Assembly (NCBI RefSeq): GCF_024519315.1
Contig: NZ_JANIIC010000009.1
Coordinates: forward strand, 62,001 to 126,000
DNA length: 64,000 nt
Direction: 5' to 3'
Source of the DNA: Streptomyces malaysiensis subsp. samsunensis
GTDB lineage: Bacteria; Actinomycetota; Actinomycetes; Streptomycetales; Streptomycetaceae
Position 1 is the first letter of the stretch; every line of letters begins with the position of its first letter. Positions 9,908-18,763 of the stretch are shown one piece after another. The notes beneath the pieces were generated by a model. That model had not been told where the DNA came from and searched no databases. It saw nothing but the letters and a program-made list of their open reading frames with translations. Both the position numbers and the translations under genes were made by a program.

Positions 9908-10610
9908 GGCGCGCCGCCAACGGCTCGAACTCGGGGACTACGGCAGAAGCAGCTCTCCCCGCAACACCGGTGTGTACGTATGGTGCGTGTCGGGCCTCGG
10001 ACACGTACCAATTCCCCACGGTTGTTCGTCGGCCGTGGGGATTTGTCGTTCTTCGAGCCGAGCGAGATCTCGGCGCGCACGGTCGCTTGCGCTGGAGCGT
10101 AGGTGAGCCGGAGCCCCAGCAGCCGGTAGATCTCGGCCTTGTCCTCGGCCTCGGCCTGCTGGATGACGGCGGCCAGGTCGCTGATAGACCGGACGAGCCG
10201 GGCGATCTCATCGCGGGACATCCGGGCGCCCGCCCCCTTCGACGACGAGCGCAGCTCAGCCTCCGCTCTGACCCGGCGGGCCTGCGTCTCGGCGATCCAC
10301 TGTGTGACGAGGGTGGGGTCGGCGCCTGCTTCGAGGGCGGCCCGGTGGGTGGCCAGCTTGGCATCGCAGTCGGGATGACCGCGCGGGCAACTGCGGCGGC
10401 AGCAGGCTCTTGGTCGGGTGCCGCCGCGGTCGCCATGAGGTCGATGGTGTCGTCGAGCCGGTGCGGCAGAAACACTGTCGCCAGCCAGTTGTCGAGTGGC
10501 ACGGTGATCCAGCTCTCGCGGAGGTAGATGTTGCGGGGGTGGTGGACGCGGTTGGCCAGGGCGTATTCCTCGGGGAAGCGGCAGCGGTAGTAGGCGTCGC
10601 CGTGGGACCC
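9904..10610 (-). pseudogene. Large serine recombinase C-terminal relic (copy 2), cut by an IS
   Basis: Reading leftward from the IS border at 10611, the frame gives YYRCRFPEEYALANRVHHP and ESWITVPLDNWLATVFLP, the zinc-ribbon-adjacent and coiled-coil parts of large serine recombinases. Near 10380-10400 the frame shifts; it resumes as CDAKLATHRAALEAGADP and ends as LAAVIQQAEAEDKAEIYRLLGLRLTY. The catalytic N-terminal domain is not found beyond the IS at 11802, so it was deleted or rearranged. This is a dead integrase remnant. Confidence 0.7.
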
Positions 10611-11801
10611 GTAGCGCTTCAGAACGGCTTCACTGGTCGTGAGCTGGGGTTTCGTTGGGTGGTCAGCTTGCTCGGTGGTATTCGTTGATGAGGCCTGTGA
10701 CAGCCTGTCTGCGTGCGATCTGAGTTGTCGGTAGCGGTATGACGTTCGGGTCGTCGAGGGGTGCGAGCTGGTTTCGGCCTTGGTGGGGCCGATGGCTGTT
10801 GAAGTGACGGGCGTAGTCGTGAAGGAGTTGCTCCGCGTGGCCTCTGCCAAAGATCAGTACTCGGTTGGTGCACTCCTCGCGGACGGAGCGTACGAACCGC
10901 TCGGCATGCGGATTGCAGTTGGGGCTCCGGGGCGGGATCTTGGCCACGTTTATGCCCTCGCTGGCGAACACGGCGTCGAAAGCCGCCGTGAACTTCCGGT
11001 CCCGGTCGCGGATGAGGTGGGTGAAGTTCGTGATGCGGTCGCCGACCTGCCAGAGCAGCTGTCGGGCTTGCTGGGTGGTCCAAGCGCCGGTGGGGTGGGC
11101 GGTGACACCGAGGATGTGGACGGTGCGAGTGCGGACCTCCATGGCGAACAGGGCGTACAGCCGCTGCAGTCCGATGGTGTCGATGTGAAAGAAGTCCGTG
11201 GCCAGGAGGCCGTTTGCCTGTGCCCTGAGGAATTCCGTCCACTCTCTGCGCGCCTTCTGCCGGCATTGCCCTGAGTTGAGGCTGGCGGCGCGCAGGATAC
11301 GGCGGACGGTGGCTGTGCTGATGATGTGGCCGAGGCGGCGTAGCTCGCCGTGTACGCGGCGGAAGCCCCACCGTGGGTTCTCGATGCCAAGCCGGATGAC
11401 CAGGTCGCGGACTTCTTCGGATATCGGTGGGCGGCCTGGGGGAGGTGGCCGGGTCCACTTCTTCTTCAGCAGGCGCTGGTGCCAGGCGAGCAGAGTGCGT
11501 GGCGAGACGAGCCGGTTGCCGCGGAGGGCGCGGGGCAGGAGCCGGGCGAGTGCGGCAAGCAGCGCCCGGTCCGGCCAGTTGGGCTTTGGGGTGGGCACCT
11601 GTCGGCGCAGCACGGTGACCTCGTGGCGCAGGATGAGTATTTCGGCGTTCTTGGCCGCGGTAGATCGGCAGAGCAGAGCGAGCCACGCGAAGATTCGTGT
11701 GGCGAGTAGGTAGGTCAGCTGTACGAGCACAATGACTGATCATGCCCGACCGCGGGGTAAATGCCCAGGTCAGCAGCGGTGAAGCTGTTTTGAAGCGCTA
11801 C
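10611..11801 (-). mobile_element. Complete insertion sequence with DDE transposase (1191 bp)
   Basis: Imperfect terminal inverted repeats bound the element. The left end GTAGCGCTTCAGAACGGC starts at 10611; the right end, read on the minus strand from 11801, is GTAGCGCTTCAAAACAGC, and similarity goes on for about 38 bp. I see no target duplication. It carries one transposase gene and has inserted into the relic of a serine recombinase gene. The transposase is of the same family as those at 43.2 kb and 53.5 kb. Confidence 0.78.
10663..11730 (-). CDS. IS transposase with rve integrase core (DDE)
   Basis: A 355-residue transposase, apparently intact. The N-terminal part (AEILILRHEVTVLRRQ, then NPRWGFRRVHGELRRLG) is the helix-turn-helix/HTH_21 region of IS3/IS481-like enzymes. 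The integrase core has ATDFFHIDT (first Asp near residue 179), RDRDRKF (second Asp) and ERFVRSVREE (Glu), followed by a SHRPHQGR tail and INEYH near the end. It is the only gene of the element and should catalyse its movement. Confidence 0.85.
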   Translation of the reverse strand: MLVQLTYLLATRIFAWLALLCRSTAAKNAEILILRHEVTVLRRQVPTPKPNWPDRALLAALARLLPRALRGNRLVSPRTLLAWHQRLLKKKWTRPPPPGRPPISEEVRDLVIRLGIENPRWGFRRVHGELRRLGHIISTATVRRILRAASLNSGQCRQKARREWTEFLRAQANGLLATDFFHIDTIGLQRLYALFAMEVRTRTVHILGVTAHPTGAWTTQQARQLLWQVGDRITNFTHLIRDRDRKFTAAFDAVFASEGINVAKIPPRSPNCNPHAERFVRSVREECTNRVLIFGRGHAEQLLHDYARHFNSHRPHQGRNQLAPLDDPNVIPLPTTQIARRQAVTGLINEYHRAS

Positions 11802-11871
11802 GCGCCCCCACCGATCTGTCACCCTAGAGACGCAAGCACTCCAGTGAGGTAGTTGCGGCAACGCAAAATAG

Positions 11872-11967
11872 ATGAAAACCACCTCTAACGGAGTCCTACT
11901 AGTCATCTCCCTTCTCTCTGTGCAGCTTGCTGGGTCGTCGGCGTCACGGGCCAGGGGAATGCAGTGA
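11872..11967 (+). CDS. Possible 31-residue peptide before the radical SAM gene (speculative)
   Basis: ATG 11872 opens a 31-residue frame: a short polar start (MKTTSNG), a hydrophobic run VLLVISLLSVQLAG, then SSASRARGMQ. It looks like an isolated signal peptide or membrane micropeptide. No ribosome-binding sequence precedes the ATG, and the frame is short enough to arise by chance. It is listed only because it is the sole small frame just upstream of the radical SAM gene. Confidence 0.15.
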   Translation: MKTTSNGVLLVISLLSVQLAGSSASRARGMQ

Positions 11968-12040
11968 AGTTCGCGAGTGCGTGTCCGGCGGCGATCCGAC
12001 GCCGACCCGGCAGAGATCGCCGAGGGCGATCCTGAACCCC

Positions 12041-13633
12041 ATGAGCAAACGGAATGGGCCGGACCGCATTGTGCTGGCCACGCCCTCGCCGGTCACGCAC
12101 CGCACCGCGGAGGAAAACCTCGGTCTTGGGTACCTCGCCGCCTACCTGCGTCAGGAAGGGTACGAGGTCGCGCTCATCGACGGCTGGCTGCAGGGTATCG
12201 ACGTGGAGGCGCTGGCGCGGCGCATCGTCGATGCTCGCCCCGCGCTGGTGGGCTTCGCCTGCTACCGCAGCAACATGATGCCCGCCATCGAGGCCATGCG
12301 GCTGGTGCGCCGGGCCGGGGTCCGGCCGGTGACGGTGGCAGGGGGCTACGGTCCGACCTTCCACGCCGCGGAGTTCCTGGAGGCCGGATTCGACGCGGTG
12401 GTGCGCGGCGAGGGCGAGTTGCCGATGCGGATGCTCGCCCAACACGTGTGTACCGGCACCCCGTCGCTGGAACGCATTCCGGGTCTGAGCTTCCGCGACA
12501 CCGACGGGACCCAGCGGCACAACGCCGAGCCCGCCCCCAAGCTCCCCTTCGCACAGTTGCCGCACCCGCACCGCGACACACTCGACCTGACGATCGCGCG
12601 GCGCAGCCTTGTGCACCTGCAGACAGCTCGCGGATGCCAGGCCACCTGCACGTTCTGCTCCATCATCGCCTTCGAGCGGGTCGGCGGCGGACCGACCTGG
12701 CGCCAGCGCAGCATCCGGGACGTCGCCGACGAGATCGAGCGGCTGTGGGAACAGGGCGCCCGGTATTTCAAGGTCATCGACGACTCGCTGGTCGAACCGC
12801 CGCGGGACGCCGCCTGGTGCGCCGAACTCGCCGACGAATTCGAGTCCCGCGGAGTGAGCCCCCGGCTGCGCGGCTCGATACGTGCCGACCGCGCCGAGGA
12901 GGACGTGGTCCGGGAGCTGGGCCGGGCCGGTTTCTTCTCCTTCTCCTGCGGTATCGAGAACTTCTCCCCCTCCGCCCTGCGCCGGATGGCCAAACGCGCC
13001 ACTGTGGAGCAGAACTTCGCCGCTCTGGACCGCTTCCGGGCGCACGGCATCTACGTCCAGGCCGGGCACATCCTCTTCGACGACCGCACCACGCTGGCGG
13101 AACTGGAGGACAACTACGCCGCGATGCGCCACTATTCGTGGACGATTTCCAAGGGCATCTTCACCGAGATGTACGCCGCGGCCGGCACCCGCTTCACCAG
13201 GACGCTGACCAGGCGCGGCGGGCTGCAGATTGACCAGGACGCGCTCGGCAACACCCGCTACGACGTGCTGGATCCCCGGGTGCGGTGCGTCTACGGCGCG
13301 CTCAAGCGCTGGCAGAAGGAGCACGCGGCGGTCTACGACAAGGCCATCGACCCGCTTTCCGCCCCCAAGGCCTTGGACGACGCCGAACTCGCCCTGATGC
13401 ACAGACTCTCCGTCGAACTGCGCGAGACGGACCTGGATCTCTTCCGCCTGCTGCTCGACGTCGCCACCGGGCCCACGGCCACCGCGCACCTGGAAGAGGA
13501 GATCCACGACCTGGTCGAGGCAGAGATCGCCCGCACCGCCCCCCACTACCGGAAGCTCGACACGCAGGTGGAGGAGGCGTATTGCGAGGTCGGACTCGTC
13601 TACGACGCGGACGACAACCCCTTTCTGTGCTGA
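12041..13633 (+). CDS. Cobalamin-binding-type radical SAM enzyme
   Basis: A 530-residue protein from ATG 12041; longer in-frame starts to 11927 look non-coding. Residues 10-150 fit a Rossmann-like B12-binding domain as in other B12-binding radical SAM proteins (LGLGYLAAYLRQEGYEVALID, then VVRGEGE), though no DxHxxG motif is obvious. The radical SAM cluster is CX3CX2C: C199, C203, C206 in ARGCQATCTFCS. The C-terminal ~200 residues are helical. Members of this superfamily do methylations, ring contractions and other radical steps. As the first gene of the cluster's left operon, 70 bp before the second radical SAM gene, it probably modifies the pathway's core scaffold. The substrate cannot be read from the sequence. 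Confidence 0.87.
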   Translation: MSKRNGPDRIVLATPSPVTHRTAEENLGLGYLAAYLRQEGYEVALIDGWLQGIDVEALARRIVDARPALVGFACYRSNMMPAIEAMRLVRRAGVRPVTVAGGYGPTFHAAEFLEAGFDAVVRGEGELPMRMLAQHVCTGTPSLERIPGLSFRDTDGTQRHNAEPAPKLPFAQLPHPHRDTLDLTIARRSLVHLQTARGCQATCTFCSIIAFERVGGGPTWRQRSIRDVADEIERLWEQGARYFKVIDDSLVEPPRDAAWCAELADEFESRGVSPRLRGSIRADRAEEDVVRELGRAGFFSFSCGIENFSPSALRRMAKRATVEQNFAALDRFRAHGIYVQAGHILFDDRTTLAELEDNYAAMRHYSWTISKGIFTEMYAAAGTRFTRTLTRRGGLQIDQDALGNTRYDVLDPRVRCVYGALKRWQKEHAAVYDKAIDPLSAPKALDDAELALMHRLSVELRETDLDLFRLLLDVATGPTATAHLEEEIHDLVEAEIARTAPHYRKLDTQVEEAYCEVGLVYDADDNPFLC

Positions 13634-13703
13634 TCCCCTCCGACTGCCCCTACTCCTCCCGCCGCTGGAGAGTTCTCCCTTTTACGGAAAGGCCGTGGTC
13701 AAC

Positions 13704-14960
13704 GTGTCCGAAGAGCAGAGCGCCAAAGTGGAACTCCCCTGGCAGCGCAAGTCGCTCCCGCTTGCGGTGATCGACGCGAAAGAGCACTTCACCCGGCCGG
13801 TGGGCCCGATCGAGCATGAGGACGCGGACGAGTGCCCGATCGACATCAAGAACATCGGCTGGACGCTCGGCAACGACTGTCCCTACCGCTGCACCCACTG
13901 CTACTCGATGTCCGCCCGCGAAAAAGGCATGGACTTCACACCCGAAATCGTCGACCGCATCGTCGAGCAGCTGGCGGCCAACGACGTCGAGACGGTGAAC
14001 CTGGGCGGCAACGAACCGCTCTTCACCAACGGGCCGAACCCCAAGAACACCCTGCTGCCGAGGATCATCGACGGTCTGACCGACGCCGGCATCATCGTGG
14101 GACTCACCACCTCCGGTATCACGGCCCTGCACCTGGAGCGTGACCACAACGCGAGCTGGCGCCGGCTCAACGACCTCGACATCAGCTTCGACTCCCCGTT
14201 CGAGGACGAGCACAACGCCAACCGCGGCGCGAAGATCTACAAGCAGGCGATCCGCACCCTCGAGCTGGCCAAGGAGTACGGCCTCGACCACTCGATCATC
14301 ATGTGCGCGATGAACTGGAACTTCACCCAGGCCCACCTGGAAGGCCTGCTGGAACTGGCGGTCAAGTACGACGCGCACCTGCGGATCAACCCCATCAAGC
14401 CCGTGGAGCCCAAACACATGGACTCGCTCCTGCCTGCTGAGCAGTACTACGAGGGCTTCTCCTTCCTGATGAAGCACTGCTCTCCGGTCGACCTCGGCGA
14501 GCCGCCGATCGCCGCGGTGACGGACTACCAGAACGCCAAGGGCTGCCCCTGCGGCCGGACCTCGTTCCGCATCCACTCCATAACACCTGACGGACGCATC
14601 CCGGTCTCGCCCTGCGTGTACCTGCACGACTACAAGGTGGGCGACCTGCGGGTCGACAACCTCTACGACATCATCCGCTCTCCGCAGTTCGCCTCCTTCC
14701 GCCGCCGCAACGCCAACCCACACCTGCTGGAAGGGTGCGAAGGCTGCGAGCTGCTGCAGTCCTGCCGCGGCGGTTGCGCCGGACGCTCCTACCTGCACCA
14801 TGCGCACGAGACGGGCAAGCGCTCGCTGTTCGTGCGGGACCCGTACTGCCCCAAGGACGTCGCGCCCAAGCAAGAGTTCCCGCAGCAGCCCACGGTGCCG
14901 ACCGACAAACGCCTGGTGCACATGGACTACTTGTGCACCTGGATCGGCAAGCCGAAGTGA
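13704..14960 (+). CDS. Radical SAM/SPASM-domain enzyme
   Basis: About 418 residues. GGAAAGG at 13686-13692 is 11 nt from GTG 13704 but only 2 nt from GTG 13695, so I prefer 13704. The radical SAM motif is CX3CX2C: C59, C63, C66 in GNDCPYRCTHCYS. A following LGGNEPLF has the Asn/Glu of the GGE-like SAM-binding loop. The C-terminal part has a SPASM-type cysteine set (CPCGRTSF, then a CEGCELLQSCRGGC run and one more near the end) for auxiliary Fe-S clusters. SPASM enzymes often act on peptides, but some act on small molecules. No precursor peptide gene is evident beside it. The stop overlaps the next start (GTGA). Confidence 0.88.
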   Translation: MSEEQSAKVELPWQRKSLPLAVIDAKEHFTRPVGPIEHEDADECPIDIKNIGWTLGNDCPYRCTHCYSMSAREKGMDFTPEIVDRIVEQLAANDVETVNLGGNEPLFTNGPNPKNTLLPRIIDGLTDAGIIVGLTTSGITALHLERDHNASWRRLNDLDISFDSPFEDEHNANRGAKIYKQAIRTLELAKEYGLDHSIIMCAMNWNFTQAHLEGLLELAVKYDAHLRINPIKPVEPKHMDSLLPAEQYYEGFSFLMKHCSPVDLGEPPIAAVTDYQNAKGCPCGRTSFRIHSITPDGRIPVSPCVYLHDYKVGDLRVDNLYDIIRSPQFASFRRRNANPHLLEGCEGCELLQSCRGGCAGRSYLHHAHETGKRSLFVRDPYCPKDVAPKQEFPQQPTVPTDKRLVHMDYLCTWIGKPK

Positions 14961-15874
14961 CCGCGCTGCCCGGGAAGGGCGGCGTCCTCGACGGGGCACT
15001 GGTCGACCTGGTGCCGCAGCGGGTGGCCGACCGGATGGCGGCACGGATCGGTGCCGAGCACCTGGTCCAGGTGCGAGCCGACAGCTTCAAGGAGAGGTCG
15101 GCGAACGCCTGGTTCCGCGGCACGGCCCGCAGGCGCGAGATCTTCGTGAAGCTCTACGCACGACAGGACCGGGCGGTCGTCGAACGGCTGGTCGCCCGAT
15201 CGCTCGGTCCGGCGTGCAGCACGCGCCTGCTGGACAGCGGAACGGCCCCGGACCTCGGCGGATACGCGGTCTTCGACTGGGAACGCCTCGTCCCGCTCCC
15301 GCCGACCGCCGACTCCGCCGCGGCTGCGGGCCGCCTACTGGCCGCCGTGCACGAGACGGCTCCACCCGGCGCCGCGCCGCTGCAGGACCAGACGCCCTGC
15401 GAGGCGCATCTCGAAACGCACCTGTCGGCGCTGGCCGCCGAAGCGCCGGACCTGTACGGGTTGATCCGCGGGCGGCTGGCCGAACCCGCGCTGAGCACGC
15501 TGGTGCGAGAGGCCGGACGGCGTTCGGTGACCGCTCCGCGGGTGCTGCTGCACGGCGACTTCTCCCTGCGCAACGTCGCCCGCGGGGCCGGGGGCCGCGA
15601 GGTGGTCTTCGACTTCGAGCGGGCCGCGCTCGGCCCGTTCGAAGTCGACCTGCAGAGGCTGTGGGACCGGGAGCTGGCAGCGATCAGGGGCGGCCGCACG
15701 GCGTTCACCGCCGCCTACCGCCAGGAGCGGGACACGGACCCGGGACCGCCCGACCCGGTCCTGCTCGACTTCGCCCGCCTGTCCTGCGCGGTCAGCACGC
15801 TGACCGCGGCACGGCGCACCGACGACCCCGACTTCGAGGCCGAAGGCCTCACAATCCTGAAAGTCCTGCGATGA
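14957..15874 (+). CDS. Phosphotransferase of the APH (aminoglycoside/choline kinase) fold
   Basis: A 305-residue protein starting at GTG 14957 inside the GTGA overlap with the radical SAM gene. It has the small-molecule kinase fold: IFVKLY with K65 as the ATP-binding lysine, LLHGDFSLRNVA with the catalytic loop H199/D201, and VVFDFERA with D219 for metal binding. This family phosphorylates hydroxyl groups of small molecules or confers self-resistance by phosphorylation. In an operon with ThiD and pyrimidine enzymes it could phosphorylate a pathway alcohol or inactivate the product inside the producer. Both are inferences. Confidence 0.82.
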   Translation: MTALPGKGGVLDGALVDLVPQRVADRMAARIGAEHLVQVRADSFKERSANAWFRGTARRREIFVKLYARQDRAVVERLVARSLGPACSTRLLDSGTAPDLGGYAVFDWERLVPLPPTADSAAAAGRLLAAVHETAPPGAAPLQDQTPCEAHLETHLSALAAEAPDLYGLIRGRLAEPALSTLVREAGRRSVTAPRVLLHGDFSLRNVARGAGGREVVFDFERAALGPFEVDLQRLWDRELAAIRGGRTAFTAAYRQERDTDPGPPDPVLLDFARLSCAVSTLTAARRTDDPDFEAEGLTILKVLR

Positions 15875-16923
15875 CGACCAAGAGCTCGACGTCCCGTCTG
15901 CTGGCCGTTCCGGCGGCCGGTATCACGCTGACCGTCACCGGAGACCCCCGTACGGTGGCCGCGCTGGAGGAACTGGCCGCTCCCTTCTTCCCGCCCTCCT
16001 GCGGCCCGGACGGACGGTCTCTGCGCACGCCACCCGCCCCGGAGAGCCACTGGCAGCTGGACCTGGTCCGGGGACCCGCCGGTGGCACGGCGGAGGCCGA
16101 ACCGGACGGCACCCCCGCGCACCGCACGGACTTCGACACGGCCGCTCGCCGGATCACCGTGCTCTGCGCCGAGGCCGAGTGGCTGCCGGTGATCGGCCTC
16201 CGGTATGCCCGGACCCTCAGCCGGGCGGTGGCGATCGGGGCGGGCGCCGTCCCGCTGCACGGCGCGGCCGTGGAACTGGCGGGCACCGGGATCATCCTGA
16301 CGGGCGAGAAGATGGCCGGGAAGACCACCGCCGCGCTGTCCCTGGTCCGAAGCGGCGGCGCACTGATCTCCAACGACGACGTCCTGCTCGTCGCAGGCCC
16401 GGAGGGCTGGCGGATGGTCGGCGGGCCGCGCTCGGTGGGCATCCGGATGGAGTCACTGGGCGAGCACCGACCGGTGCTCTCGGCGGCCCGGCTCGCCGAG
16501 GCGACCGGCGCGCACCCCTCCAACCGCCCCGGCAAGCGGTTCCTGGCCCCCGGAGCGGTCGAGCGGATAGGCGGCTCGGTACAGGTCCAGGCTCCGGCCC
16601 ACGTGCTCATCGAGCTGGTCAGCGACCCGGATCGATCCGTACGGCACCGATCGGGCGATCACGCACTGGACGACAAGGAGGCAGCCACCGTGCTGCGCGC
16701 ATACCTGGAGGATGCCGCCGACCGACGGCGTTTCGACCTGATCGACGCCCTTGGCGCCCCGCCGCCCTCACTCACCGCCGACGTCCTCGGCTCCGTGGTG
16801 GGCTCGCTGCGGTTCTTCCGCTTCACCCACCCGGTCAGTGGCTGGGTGGACGCCTTCCTGGACTTCGCCCGCGCCGTCGCACCGGTCTCCTCCGCCATGG
16901 CCGCCTGGACGGTGACCGCATGA
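15871..16923 (+). CDS. HPr-kinase-like P-loop protein
   Basis: A 350-residue protein, ATGA-coupled to the APH-like gene. A P-loop GEKMAGKTT starts near residue 145, preceded by the VPLHGAAVEL segment typical of HprK C-terminal-domain relatives and followed by ALISNDDVLLV. Such HprK-like proteins occur in many peptide and RiPP clusters, often beside nucleotidyltransferase-fold proteins, where their role is unclear. The same cluster carries an NTP_transf_5-like gene at 23.3 kb, so the association holds here too. I infer ATP-dependent phosphorylation of an unknown substrate. It is not the carbon-catabolite HprK of Firmicutes. Confidence 0.75.
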   Translation: MTTKSSTSRLLAVPAAGITLTVTGDPRTVAALEELAAPFFPPSCGPDGRSLRTPPAPESHWQLDLVRGPAGGTAEAEPDGTPAHRTDFDTAARRITVLCAEAEWLPVIGLRYARTLSRAVAIGAGAVPLHGAAVELAGTGIILTGEKMAGKTTAALSLVRSGGALISNDDVLLVAGPEGWRMVGGPRSVGIRMESLGEHRPVLSAARLAEATGAHPSNRPGKRFLAPGAVERIGGSVQVQAPAHVLIELVSDPDRSVRHRSGDHALDDKEAATVLRAYLEDAADRRRFDLIDALGAPPPSLTADVLGSVVGSLRFFRFTHPVSGWVDAFLDFARAVAPVSSAMAAWTVTA

Positions 16924-17750
16924 AGCTCGGAGTCGTCCTGCGCGCCGAGAACCTCATCCGGGAGAAGGAGTTCCGCCACAACCGGGTGGTCACTCCTTAC
17001 GGCCCGGTGGACCGCATCTTCAGCGGTGCCCTGCACGGGGTGGAGACCCACTTCCTCTACGGCCGCTTCCCCGGCCGGCGCACACCGAGCTGGGAGATTC
17101 CCTACCAGGCCAACCAGAGTGCCTTCGACGAGTTGGACGTGGACCACCAGATCGGTACCTTCGTCGTCGGCGGCGTCGACAAGGCGGTGCGCGGCGGCGA
17201 CCTCGTCGTCCCGCACGACCTGATCAGCTTCTCGGGTCCCGGCATCAGCCTGCCGCCGCGCGATAACCGTTTCAGCAACGCGCACGTCGTCCCGGCGTTC
17301 TGCCCCCTGCTGCGCTCGCTGCTGCTCCGCGGGGCGCGCGAGACCGGGACGGCCGTGCACGAGAGCGGGGTGTACTTCAACTTCTACGGCTTTGCCCGCA
17401 TCGAGACGGACGCCGAGCTGAGCCTGATGGAAAAGCTGGGCGTCCGGCTGGTCGGGCAGACCCTGGACCCCGAGTTCACCCTGGCGCGGCTGCGCCGGCG
17501 GCATTACGCCGCCATCGCGGTGGCGATCGACTCCTACCACGACATGAAGAACGAGGCGGAGCAGGACCCCGACGTGTTCCGCGCCCGCTCCCGGCAGGCG
17601 ATCGCCGACGGACGCGAGCACTTCGAGCGCATCATCGAGGCAGGACTGGCCACCCTCGGCGACGCCCCCGCCGAGGAGTGCGGCTGCGCGCGCGTCGCGA
17701 CCGGCAACCACCGCGACATGTTCTCCTCCTTTCCCGAGGACCTGCTGTGA
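16920..17750 (+). CDS. MTA phosphorylase / purine nucleoside phosphorylase-like protein
   Basis: A 276-residue protein, ATGA-coupled on both sides of the operon logic. Family landmarks are the GGVDKAVRGGDLVVPHDLISF segment, the ARIETDAE motif that matches the ETxAE ribose/phosphate-binding region, and VGQTLDPEFTLAR, matching the VGMT-xxPE region of methylthioadenosine phosphorylases. The usual ANGPR-type start is missing and several active-site stretches differ, so the substrate may not be MTA. In this context it could cleave or make a nucleoside N-glycosidic bond, or recycle by-products of the radical SAM reactions. The second option would fit two SAM-dependent enzymes upstream. Confidence 0.72.
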   Translation: MKLGVVLRAENLIREKEFRHNRVVTPYGPVDRIFSGALHGVETHFLYGRFPGRRTPSWEIPYQANQSAFDELDVDHQIGTFVVGGVDKAVRGGDLVVPHDLISFSGPGISLPPRDNRFSNAHVVPAFCPLLRSLLLRGARETGTAVHESGVYFNFYGFARIETDAELSLMEKLGVRLVGQTLDPEFTLARLRRRHYAAIAVAIDSYHDMKNEAEQDPDVFRARSRQAIADGREHFERIIEAGLATLGDAPAEECGCARVATGNHRDMFSSFPEDLL

Positions 17751-18763
17751 ACCGCTTCCAGGGGCTCCAGGACGCCTACCTGCACCATCTGGCCGAGCTG
17801 CTGGACGAGCCGCAGTTCCGTAACGCCCCTCGCGGCCACGACAGCCAGGAGATCATCGGTTCCGGCTTCACCCTGGACGACCCGCTGCGCCGCCTGGTCA
17901 CGCACCCGGTCCGGCGCACCAATCTGGTGTTCAACTTCGCCGAGGCCCTCTGGTACCTCTCCGGGCGCGACGACCTCGCCTTCCCGGCCCACTACGCGCC
18001 GAGTCTGACCCGGTACTCCGTCGACGGCAGGCACCTGACCGGCACCGCCTACGGGCCGCGGATCTTCCGCCACGGCCCCGGCGCGCTTGACCAGTGGGCC
18101 GCCGTCACGGAGACGATCCGGAAGGACCCCGACACCAAGCGCGCGATCATCCAGATCTTCGAACCGCGCGAGCTCCTGGTCCCGGCCAACCCGGATGTCG
18201 CCTGTACGCTCGCCCTGCAGTTCCTGCTGCGCGAGGGCAGGCTGCACGCAGTCGCCTACATGCGCGCCAACGACGCCTACCGGGGCATGGTCAGCGACGT
18301 CTTCTCGTTCACCTTCCTCCAGGAGGCGATGGCACGGCAGCTCCGCGTGCCAGTGGGCACGTACACACACGTCGCCGGATCACTGCACCTGTACCGGCCC
18401 GATGTGCAAGCGGCTGCCCGCCTGGTGGCGGATGGCACGCGCGGTGACCTGCCGCCCCACCGCATGCCCGCGCTCCCCGAAGGGGACAACCGGCCCCATG
18501 TCGCCCGGGTGCTGGAACTGGAGGAGGCGCTGCGCACGGGCGCGCTGCGTCTGGATGCCGACCGGATCGACGCCCTCGGCATGCCCCTCTACTGGGCGCA
18601 GGTCGTCACCCTCTTCGAACTCCACCGGCGGGCACTCGCCGCAGAGCCCGCCGGCGACCTGGCCGACCTGCTGCCTCCGCTCTACCGCCACCTGATGTAC
18701 CGCCGCTTCCCCACGCTGGGTGCGGCCCCGTCCTCCCTGGAGGCCACCGATGCCGCAGTCTGA
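17747..18763 (+). CDS. Thymidylate-synthase-fold pyrimidine nucleotide hydroxymethylase (MilA-like)
   Basis: A 338-residue protein from GTG 17747 (GTGA overlap). Thymidylate synthase landmarks are kept: the nucleophile Cys in DVACTLALQF (C153), the AVAYMRANDAYRG stretch matching the RSxDxxxG phosphate/nucleotide region, and GTYTHVAGSLHLY matching the C-terminal HxxGDxHxY nucleotide-binding motif. It is longer and more divergent than housekeeping ThyA. In mildiomycin biosynthesis MilA, of this fold, makes 5-hydroxymethyl-CMP with methylene-tetrahydrofolate; a related enzyme acts in bacimethrin formation. The gene directly after it is a MilB-like hydrolase, which supports the same reaction here: CMP to 5-hydroxymethyl-CMP. 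Confidence 0.8.
   Translation: MNRFQGLQDAYLHHLAELLDEPQFRNAPRGHDSQEIIGSGFTLDDPLRRLVTHPVRRTNLVFNFAEALWYLSGRDDLAFPAHYAPSLTRYSVDGRHLTGTAYGPRIFRHGPGALDQWAAVTETIRKDPDTKRAIIQIFEPRELLVPANPDVACTLALQFLLREGRLHAVAYMRANDAYRGMVSDVFSFTFLQEAMARQLRVPVGTYTHVAGSLHLYRPDVQAAARLVADGTRGDLPPHRMPALPEGDNRPHVARVLELEEALRTGALRLDADRIDALGMPLYWAQVVTLFELHRRALAAEPAGDLADLLPPLYRHLMYRRFPTLGAAPSSLEATDAAV

Noticed and set aside
9585..10850. 421-codon minus-strand frame as one intact gene
   Set aside because: It mixes frames of two recombinase relics and the IS end; only short pieces match recombinases and the frame changes inside.
11903..13546. 547-codon minus-strand frame opposite the first radical SAM gene
   Set aside because: Antisense shadow of a GC-rich gene; composition is Val/Gly/Arg/His-heavy with no domain, while the plus strand has clear radical SAM motifs.
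13650..15044. 464-codon minus-strand frame over the SPASM gene
   Set aside because: Antisense shadow; the plus strand carries the CX3CX2C and SPASM cysteines.
14800..16923. 707-codon plus frame reading through the APH-like gene into the HprK-like gene as a fusion
   Set aside because: The part before 15871 is an out-of-frame Arg/Pro-rich shadow; the ATGA overlap at 15871 marks the true start.
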